Shown here piece after piece: positions 58,154 to 64,000 of a stretch of DNA of 64,000 nt. Each line of letters opens with the position of its first letter. Positions within the stretch are counted from its first letter, which is position 1. This DNA is from Pseudooceanicola atlanticus (GTDB taxonomy: Bacteria; Pseudomonadota; Alphaproteobacteria; Rhodobacterales; Rhodobacteraceae), in contig NZ_AQQX01000016.1 of assembly GCF_000768315.1 (NCBI RefSeq), forward strand, positions 1-64,000, given 5' to 3'. The position numbers and the translations under genes are program-made. The notes beneath the pieces are model-generated. The model saw only the letters and a program-made list of their open reading frames with translations. It ran no database searches and was not told the origin of the DNA.

Positions 58154-59635
58154 ATGAAACACCCGGAGGACCGCCCCTCGTCATCCGGTGCGTCGCAAGA
58201 CCTGCCCGAAATCGATCCCAACCGACCCGCATCGCCCGGCAAGCCGCAAAGGCTTCTGCTGGGATGGCTCTTCATGACGCTGATGGCGACCGAACTGCTG
58301 GCGCGGATGACGGACAACAACGTCGCGCAAACGGGGGCCTGGGTTGCGATGGCGGCGGTGATCCTCGCCTCCGCCCGCAAGATCGGCCTGCGGGAGGTCT
58401 ACCTGCTTTGCCTGTCTGCCGTCCTGTCATGGGCTGTCTGGCAGTTCAGCCCGACGCCGCAGCAGGACCTTGCCGGCGCGCTGAGCCAGGCGACCTTCCT
58501 GATGGCGTTCATCCTGCTTCTGGGCCTGCTGCACGAAGCCGCCGGAAGCTCCCCCTCGGTCGAGGCGCTAGGCCGGTTCCTGGCCCGGCAACCGGCCGGA
58601 CGGCGGTTCTACGCGCTTTTCTCCGGTTCGGGCATCATGTCGATCCTTTTCAACCTCGGGGTCGTCAGCTTCCTTGTTCCGCTGATCCAGCGCGGTATCC
58701 GCAGCACCGATCCGACCGATCCCCTGAACCCGATCCGCGAACGGCGGCAGGTCTCCGCGCTGTTGCGCGGCTTTGCCTGGTGCGTGATCTGGTCCCCGAC
58801 GGCCGTGGCGCCGCTCGCGCTGCTCGAGCTGATCCCGGATGTCGACCGCAAGCTATGGATCCTGATCGGGTTTCTTCTGTTCCTGCTGTTCATGGTGGTC
58901 GGCGCGATCGAGGACCGGGTGAGGTTCCGCGCCTATCGTCCGCGCGCCAAGCAGCAAAGACCTATCTTCCCGCGCATGGCCACGGCCAAGTTTGCTCTGG
59001 CCTGCGGGTGGCTTTTCGGTCCCAGTATCCTGATCAGCAACCTGCTGGACGAGACCATCATCTTCGGACTGATGGCGACCTGTCCGCTGATGCTGGTCGG
59101 CTGGCTGGTCGTGCAGAACTGGAATGGCGGCAAGGTGGACCTTGTCCCGGTCGGTCGGCGGCTGAAGGAGATCGCCTTGGACAGTATCCCGCAATCCGCA
59201 CGGGTGGCCGTGACCCTCGGCTGTTCCGGTTTCATCGGGCGCGCCGGCTCTGCGCTGGTGCCGGCCGATGACGTGGCGCAGGCCCTGGGACTGGCCAACA
59301 TCCCCGACTTCCTGCTGCTGTCGGCGCTGCCGCCCCTCCTCGCCTCGATGAGCCTGTTCGGCCTCAGCCCGATCATGACAGCGGTGTTCTTTGGCAGTTT
59401 CTTCGGCAAGCTGCCGGTTATGCCCACGGACCCGACGCTGCTCGCACTATCGATATCGATGGGCTGGGCGATGAGCATTCTGCTCTCGCCGCTGGCCACG
59501 CCGGTGCTGATGATAAACAGGGTCGGGGGATATGCGCCCACGACACTGACATGGCGGTGGAACCTGCTTTACGGGGTTCTTTCGATGCTGGCGGCGGTGC
59601 CGATTTTCGCGCTTCTGACAACGATCGTGGGCTGA
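58154..59635 (+). CDS. Multispanning membrane protein, ion-transporter-like
   Basis: This 493-residue protein has a disordered N-terminus (about 1-32) and about 12 hydrophobic segments, arranged in two similar halves (SGSGIMSILFNLGVVSFLVPLIQ... and ...CSGFIGRAGSALVPADDVAQAL). Its overall look is that of IT-superfamily (citrate transporter-like) or related secondary carriers, but I see no diagnostic signature. It is convergent with the Mrp operon (14 bp gap) and not obviously flagellar. Function unknown. Confidence 0.55.
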   Translation: MKHPEDRPSSSGASQDLPEIDPNRPASPGKPQRLLLGWLFMTLMATELLARMTDNNVAQTGAWVAMAAVILASARKIGLREVYLLCLSAVLSWAVWQFSPTPQQDLAGALSQATFLMAFILLLGLLHEAAGSSPSVEALGRFLARQPAGRRFYALFSGSGIMSILFNLGVVSFLVPLIQRGIRSTDPTDPLNPIRERRQVSALLRGFAWCVIWSPTAVAPLALLELIPDVDRKLWILIGFLLFLLFMVVGAIEDRVRFRAYRPRAKQQRPIFPRMATAKFALACGWLFGPSILISNLLDETIIFGLMATCPLMLVGWLVVQNWNGGKVDLVPVGRRLKEIALDSIPQSARVAVTLGCSGFIGRAGSALVPADDVAQALGLANIPDFLLLSALPPLLASMSLFGLSPIMTAVFFGSFFGKLPVMPTDPTLLALSISMGWAMSILLSPLATPVLMINRVGGYAPTTLTWRWNLLYGVLSMLAAVPIFALLTTIVG

Positions 59636-59649
59636 GGAACGTCGAGGCT

Positions 59650-60024
59650 TCAGGCCTCGGTCGTTTCCTCGGGATCGATATCCTTGGTGGCCCAGACGCG
59701 GTCATTCGGCGGGTCGGGCAGTTCCTGAGCCGTGTGGTCGCGGTGGATGTGCACCTTGGCGATGAAATGCGCAGAGATCGGGGCGGTCACGAACAGGAAC
59801 ACCATGATCAGCAATTCGTGCATCGATCCGTCGCCATAGGCAAAGCTGTAGATAATCGAGGCCAGAAGGATCCCACCGACGCCCAGCGTGCCCGCCTTGG
59901 TGGGGCCATGCAGACGAGCCATGGGTTTGTCGAGCTTCACCAGGCCGATGGACCCGACAAGCACGAAGGCCGCGCCAATCACGATCGTCAGGGAAACCAG
60001 GATTTCGCCGATTTCGTAGGTCAT
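59650..60024 (-). CDS. mrpG: Mrp/Pha cation:proton antiporter subunit G
   Basis: This 124-residue membrane protein has three helices and the MnhG/PhaG motif GAAFVLVGSIGLVKLDKPMARLHGPTKAGTLGVGGILLASIIY. It is the last gene of the Mrp operon and overlaps mrpF by 4 bp. MrpG is one of the small subunits needed for full antiport of Na+ or K+ against H+. Confidence 0.9.
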   Translation of the reverse strand: MTYEIGEILVSLTIVIGAAFVLVGSIGLVKLDKPMARLHGPTKAGTLGVGGILLASIIYSFAYGDGSMHELLIMVFLFVTAPISAHFIAKVHIHRDHTAQELPDPPNDRVWATKDIDPEETTEA

Positions 60025-60290
60025 TCGATGATGTCCCCCCGCAGCACGAAGCGTGCATAAGCCACGGTCGACACGAAGCCGAGCATCGCGATGATCAGCG
60101 CGGCCTCGAAGTAGATCTGCGATCCCGCGGCAATGCCGATCAGTACGATCAACGCCACGGCGTTCACCGACATGGTGTCCAGCGCCAGAACGCGGTCCCC
60201 GATCCCGGGGCCCGAGATAAGCCGGATCATGGCCAGGATCTGGGCCAGCGCGACACAGGCGAAACCGAAGGCGAGCGCATATTGGATCAT
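60021..60290 (-). CDS. mrpF: Mrp/Pha cation:proton antiporter subunit F
   Basis: This 89-residue protein has three membrane helices and the MrpF motif IRLISGPGIGDRVLALDTMSVNAVALIVLIGIA. The Asp of GDRVLALD is conserved in the family. It overlaps mrpE and mrpG by 4 bp each. Confidence 0.9.
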   Translation of the reverse strand: MIQYALAFGFACVALAQILAMIRLISGPGIGDRVLALDTMSVNAVALIVLIGIAAGSQIYFEAALIIAMLGFVSTVAYARFVLRGDIIE

Positions 60291-60778
60291 TCGAAAATCT
60301 CCTTCAGGCGGCGTTCGTAGCGCGTCTTGATCTCGTCGCGGACGGCATCGGGGTCGTCCGCGTCCAGCGCATGGACCAGCAGCGAATGACCCTCATCCGA
60401 CACGTCGGCCGACACGGTGCCGGGCGTCAGCGTGATCGTTCCGGCCAGGATCGTGATCGCCTCGGGCGTGCGCAAATCCAGTGGGATGGCGATCCATACG
60501 GATTTCATATCCTTGTTGCGCTTGAACAGGACGATGCCTGCCACGATGACATTGGCGACGATGATGTCCCACAGGACGATCAGGATATAGCCCAGCATCC
60601 GGTGTGGATGCGGGATCAGCGGACGGTCGGGCCAGTAGGGGGCCGTCACGACCGGGATGATGATGCCAAGGATTGCGCCGAAGACCACGGTGCCCAGGCT
60701 CAATCCGTTGACCAGAAGGCACCAGACGATGACCAGCAAGAGGCTGAGCATGGGATGAGGCAGGATGCGTCGGATCAT
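60287..60778 (-). CDS. mrpE: Mrp/Pha cation:proton antiporter subunit E
   Basis: This 163-residue protein has membrane helices at the N-terminus and the MrpE motif AIPLDLRTPEAITILAGTITLTPGTVSADVSDEGHSLLVHALD, followed by a soluble tail. It sits between mrpD (1-bp overlap) and mrpF (4-bp overlap). Confidence 0.9.
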   Translation of the reverse strand: MIRRILPHPMLSLLLVIVWCLLVNGLSLGTVVFGAILGIIIPVVTAPYWPDRPLIPHPHRMLGYILIVLWDIIVANVIVAGIVLFKRNKDMKSVWIAIPLDLRTPEAITILAGTITLTPGTVSADVSDEGHSLLVHALDADDPDAVRDEIKTRYERRLKEIFE

Positions 60779-62442
60779 CAGTGGCTCTCCTCGCTGCCAT
60801 GGCTGTCACCGGCGGCCTCGGCCCCGTGATCATCACCTTTGTCTTCGCCATGATCGTCGTAATGGCTCTTGATCTCCTTGCCGGGTGTTTCCAGCACGGT
60901 GGAGATATAGGGCGCGGGGTCGAACAACTGGTCCGTCGTCGCGGTCAGGTAGCGGTTCAACGGCCCGGCAAACACAGTGGTTGCGACCAGCAGGCCCAGC
61001 AGACCACCGATGGCAACCATGGGCAGGGCAGGGGCCTTTGCGGGGGGATCACGCGGCTCGCGGCTGCCCTGCACGTCCTCCGGGTCGGTGTCGTGGCCCG
61101 GATCGGGCACCGGCACGGCATGGGCCTTCCAGAAGATCGTGCTGCCCGCGCGGGAAAACCCGACGACGGCGATAAGGCTGGAGCCGAGCACGACGGCCCA
61201 GACCCACCAGACCAAGGCGCTGCCCGTTGCGGCGTCCAAGATCAGCAGTTTGCCCAGGAAGCCCGACAGCGGCGGCAGGCCGGCCATGGCAATCGCCGCG
61301 GCAAAGAACATGCCCGCTACCAGCGCACCGCCAGCCATCGGCGGGGCTTCTACCAATGCAGCCCCCTTGGAGCCGCGACGATCCCGCACGACATCGACCA
61401 GCAGGAACAGCGCGGCGGCCGCCAGTGTCGAATGCACTGCGTAGTAAAGCGCGGCGGTGATGCCTTGCGGCGTGAAGACCGCAACCGAGGCCATCAGCAT
61501 CCCCATCGACCCGATGATCGAAAATGCGACGAGACGGTCAAGGCTACGCGATCCCAGCACGCCGATCATCCCGACGGCCAGCGACACCAACGCGGCCGGT
61601 AGCAGCCATGTGTCGAACAGCCCCTCCATCGAGGTCAGGCTGGGCGGGAAAACCAGCGTGTAGAACCGGATGATCGCGTAGGCGCCGACCTTGGTCATGA
61701 TGGCGAACAATGCGGCCACCGGGGCGGGGGCGCTGGCATAGCTCGAGGGCAACCAGAAATGCAGCGGCAGGATCGCGGCCTTCACGGCAAACACCATCAG
61801 CAGCAGCACCGATGCGGTGCGCAGCCCCGCGGTCTGATCGGCCGAGGCGGCCGCGACACGCTGGGCCAGGTCGGCCATGTTCAGCGTCCCGGTTTCGGCA
61901 TAGATCGTGCCGAGCGCGAACAGGAACAGCGTGGAGCCCAACAGGTTGAACAGCATGTACTGCACACCGGCCCTGAGCCGCTTCGTGCCACCCGCATGGA
62001 TCATCAGCCCGTAGGAGGCGATCAGCAGAACCTCGAAGAAGACGAACAGGTTGAACGCGTCACCGGTCAGGAAGGCGCCCATGATGCCCATCAGCTGGAA
62101 CTGGAACAGGGCGTGGAAATGCTGTCCCCGGCTGTCCCAGCCCGATCCGATGGCATAAAGCAGCACCAGCAGGGCCAGGATCGCGGTCAGCAGCACCATC
62201 AGCGTGGCCAGCCGGTCGGCGACCAGAACGATGCCGAAGGGTGCGGCCCAGTCCCCCAGCTGATAAAGCGTGATCGTGCCGTCGGACGCGGTCCAGAACA
62301 ACCCGGCGGCGATGGCCAGAAGCGTCCCGGTGCCTGCCAGGGCAAAGACACGCTGAAGCATCAGGTGATGGCGCACGCCCAGCACGATGATCGCGGCCAG
62401 CAGGGCGGGCAGAACGACGGGAAGGATGATCCAGTGGGTCAT
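60778..62442 (-). CDS. mrpD: Mrp/Pha cation:proton antiporter subunit D
   Basis: This 554-residue subunit is a NuoN/NuoM-like proton channel with about 14 membrane helices and the typical segments GAFLTGDAFNLFVFFEVLLIASYGLMIHAGG and KAAILPLHFWLPSSYASAPAPVAALFAIMTKVGAYAIIRF. Conserved Lys and Glu in the helices transport protons. A His/Asp-rich C-terminal tail extends into the cytoplasm. It overlaps mrpC by 4 bp. Confidence 0.93.
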   Translation of the reverse strand: MTHWIILPVVLPALLAAIIVLGVRHHLMLQRVFALAGTGTLLAIAAGLFWTASDGTITLYQLGDWAAPFGIVLVADRLATLMVLLTAILALLVLLYAIGSGWDSRGQHFHALFQFQLMGIMGAFLTGDAFNLFVFFEVLLIASYGLMIHAGGTKRLRAGVQYMLFNLLGSTLFLFALGTIYAETGTLNMADLAQRVAAASADQTAGLRTASVLLLMVFAVKAAILPLHFWLPSSYASAPAPVAALFAIMTKVGAYAIIRFYTLVFPPSLTSMEGLFDTWLLPAALVSLAVGMIGVLGSRSLDRLVAFSIIGSMGMLMASVAVFTPQGITAALYYAVHSTLAAAALFLLVDVVRDRRGSKGAALVEAPPMAGGALVAGMFFAAAIAMAGLPPLSGFLGKLLILDAATGSALVWWVWAVVLGSSLIAVVGFSRAGSTIFWKAHAVPVPDPGHDTDPEDVQGSREPRDPPAKAPALPMVAIGGLLGLLVATTVFAGPLNRYLTATTDQLFDPAPYISTVLETPGKEIKSHYDDHGEDKGDDHGAEAAGDSHGSEESH

Positions 62443-62855
62443 GCTGAGCCCTCCGTCGTGGTCGTCTTGCCGCCGCCGGCATAGTCGCTGCCCATTTCGC
62501 TGTCGGCATCGTCGCCATCTTCCGAAAACAGGCCCGGCTGATCGTCGACATGGTCGTCGTTGCCGCTCAGGTAGGCGCCAAGCGCAATGATCACGACGAC
62601 GGCGGTCATCCCGAACGAGATCACGATCGCCGTCAGGACCAGCGCCTGGGGCAGGGGGTCGGTATAGCTCGTCACGTCGTCGCGCAGGATCGGAGGCTGG
62701 TCCACGACAAGCCGCCCGGTGGCAAACAGGAACACGTTGACGGCATAGCTGAGCAGCGAGGTGCCCAGGATCACCGGGAAGGTGCGCAGGCGCAGCACCA
62801 GGTAGATGCCGGCGGCGGTCAGCGCGCCGATGGCGGATGCGATCAGCAGCTCCAT
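62439..62855 (-). CDS. mrpC: Mrp/Pha cation:proton antiporter subunit C
   Basis: This 138-residue NuoK-like subunit has three membrane helices (SAIGALTAAGIYLVLRLRTFPVILGTSLLSYAVNVFLFATG; ALVLTAIVISFGMTAVVVIIALGAYL) and an acidic C-terminal tail. It ends one base before the MrpAB gene's stop. Confidence 0.9.
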   Translation of the reverse strand: MELLIASAIGALTAAGIYLVLRLRTFPVILGTSLLSYAVNVFLFATGRLVVDQPPILRDDVTSYTDPLPQALVLTAIVISFGMTAVVVIIALGAYLSGNDDHVDDQPGLFSEDGDDADSEMGSDYAGGGKTTTTEGSA

Positions 62856-62856
62856 G

Positions 62857-64000
62857 TCAGCTCTCCTCTCCGGCCGGTGTTTCGGGGCGGGACGGGTCGA
62901 TGTCCATGGCGTGTTCGCTGACGTTCATCTCGGCCCGGCGGGCCAGTCGCGAGAAGCTGTGCAGAGACAGCATGACCGCCCCGACCACGGCCAGGAAGAC
63001 GCCCAAGTCAAAGCCCATGGCAGTGGCCAGTTCGAACTCTTCCATCGGTGGGATGCGGAAATATCCGAAGGCCGAGCTGAGGAAAGGTTTGCCCGCATAC
63101 CAGGCGCCGATCCCGGTCAGCCCGGCAACCAGAACCCCGGCGCCGATGATCCCGTGATAGGGGTAGCGTTGCCGCTGATCGGCCCAGGAGAACCCGCTGG
63201 CCATGTACTGAACCACAACAGCGATGGCGACAACCAGGCCGGCGATGAAGCCGCCGCCCGGTTCGTTATGCCCGCGCAGGAAGATGTAGACGCCGACCAT
63301 CAGGAACAGCGGCAACATCACCCGGGTCATCACGACCATCATCAGCGGATGTGCATCGCCTGCGCGCGGCTGATCCGGCTTGCGGTTCAGCAGCCGGGCG
63401 CGGACAGGTCCGGACAGCAGCGTTTCGGTCAGCGCGTAGATGATCAGCGCGGCGATCCCCAGCACGATGATCTCGCCGAACGTGTCGAAGCCACGGAAAT
63501 CCACCAGGATCACGTTGACGACGTTGGTACCGCCGCCGCCCTTGTAGGAATTCGCCAGGTGATAATCCGAGATCGACGGCTGGGCGAAGTCGCGCATGAG
63601 GATCGAATAGATCAGCCCCGCGGCCGCGACACCCGCTACAAGGGCAATGCCGCCATCGCGCATCCGTTTGCCCATGCTGCTTTCCACCGGGGTGGTGTTG
63701 GGCAGGAAATTCAGCGCCAGCAGCATCAGGATGATGGTCACCACTTCGACCGAGATCTGGGTCAGGGCCAGGTCCGGCGCGCTGAGGTAGTTGAAACCGA
63801 TGGACACCATCAGGCCTACGACCCCCATCAGCACCAGCGCCAGCAGGCGGTTGCGGTGGCAGAAGACAAGGAAGCCTGTCGCCACGACCAGCAGCAGCCA
63901 ACCGGCGACGGACATCGGGTCCAGCTCGATCATCTCGCGCGTCGGGGGAGCGATTTCGCCGGTAAAGAACGCATGGCCGCCAACCACGATGATCGTGGCG
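62857..64000 (-). CDS. mrpA: Mrp/Pha antiporter subunit A C-terminal part fused to subunit B (partial)
   Basis: The visible 380 or so residues hold the C-terminal part of MrpA (MVSIGFNYLSAPDLALTQISVEVVTIILMLLALNFLP, typical of the DUF4040/MrpA-C region) followed by an MnhB domain (GVYIFLRGHNEPGGGFIAGLVVAIAVVVQYMASGF). The reading frame is open through the window edge, so the N-terminal NuoL-like part lies outside. A fused A-B subunit marks group 2 Mrp systems, such as Pha of Sinorhizobium. The gene precedes mrpC by one base. Confidence 0.9.
   Translation of the reverse strand, partial: ATIIVVGGHAFFTGEIAPPTREMIELDPMSVAGWLLLVVATGFLVFCHRNRLLALVLMGVVGLMVSIGFNYLSAPDLALTQISVEVVTIILMLLALNFLPNTTPVESSMGKRMRDGGIALVAGVAAAGLIYSILMRDFAQPSISDYHLANSYKGGGGTNVVNVILVDFRGFDTFGEIIVLGIAALIIYALTETLLSGPVRARLLNRKPDQPRAGDAHPLMMVVMTRVMLPLFLMVGVYIFLRGHNEPGGGFIAGLVVAIAVVVQYMASGFSWADQRQRYPYHGIIGAGVLVAGLTGIGAWYAGKPFLSSAFGYFRIPPMEEFELATAMGFDLGVFLAVVGAVMLSLHSFSRLARRAEMNVSEHAMDIDPSRPETPAGEES

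Noticed and set aside
1-64000. tRNA, rRNA, CRISPR array, insertion sequence or prophage genes
   Set aside because: I found no cloverleaf-like genes, repeat-spacer arrays, transposases or phage proteins in the window.

Overview
The window looks like DNA of a marine alphaproteobacterium of the Rhodobacterales (Roseobacter group). The base composition is GC-rich, the flagellar genes have alphaproteobacterial hallmarks (flaF, flbT, DUF1217, motE, an SltF-type muramidase, short flagellins, a CtrA/FtcR-like regulator, MucR proteins), and a complete repABC replication/partition module lies inside the cluster. RepABC modules drive low-copy plasmids and chromids, so the window is probably part of an extrachromosomal flagellar replicon. 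That is inference, because neither the replicon's ends nor its size is visible.

Layout. (1) 1-10.6 kb is a catabolic island: MFS exporter, SDR dehydrogenase, type B carboxylesterase, alpha/beta hydrolase, crotonase, acyl-CoA dehydrogenase, ADP-forming-type acyl-CoA ligase, and TetR and GntR/FCD regulators. Six near-palindromes resembling TGGTATACCA lie in its promoter regions and suggest one GntR regulon. (2) 10.6-46.7 kb is the first flagellar block: motE, a small membrane protein, fliM, fliL | fliF-H-N-P-G | DUF1217, flbT, flaF, two flagellins, flgN-like, flgJ-like, flgI | ftcR-like | flgL-K-E, TPR protein | flgF-G-A-H, second FliL-like | flgD, fliK, RpoH-like sigma factor | unknown gene, motB, mucR, mucR-like, and a sugar/methyl-transfer module (TPR-glycosyltransferase, GT2-FkbM fusion, unknown membrane protein) | motA, small secreted protein, fliJ-like. 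(3) 46.8-50.35 kb holds repA, repB and repC with a predicted counter-transcribed RNA, two identical parS palindromes and an AT-rich candidate oriV. (4) 50.35-58.0 kb is the second flagellar block: fliI | flgB-C, fliE, fliQ, lytic transglycosylase, flhA, fliR, flhB. (5) 58.2-64 kb carries a multispanning membrane protein and a group-2-type Mrp (Pha) cation/proton antiporter operon that runs off the right edge.

Together the flagellar genes supply almost a whole motor, export gate, rod, rings, hook, filament and stator. No chemotaxis genes, fliO, fliD, fliA or flgM were found, and FliM lacks the usual N-terminal CheY-binding motif. Regulation appears local: a CtrA/FtcR-like protein with a degenerate receiver, an RpoH-like sigma factor, two MucR-type proteins, FlbT/FlaF acting on flagellin expression, and a repeated CTATTCTTG box upstream of fliL, fliF, flgI, flgE and motA. 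The TPR-glycosyltransferase is a candidate flagellin-modifying enzyme.
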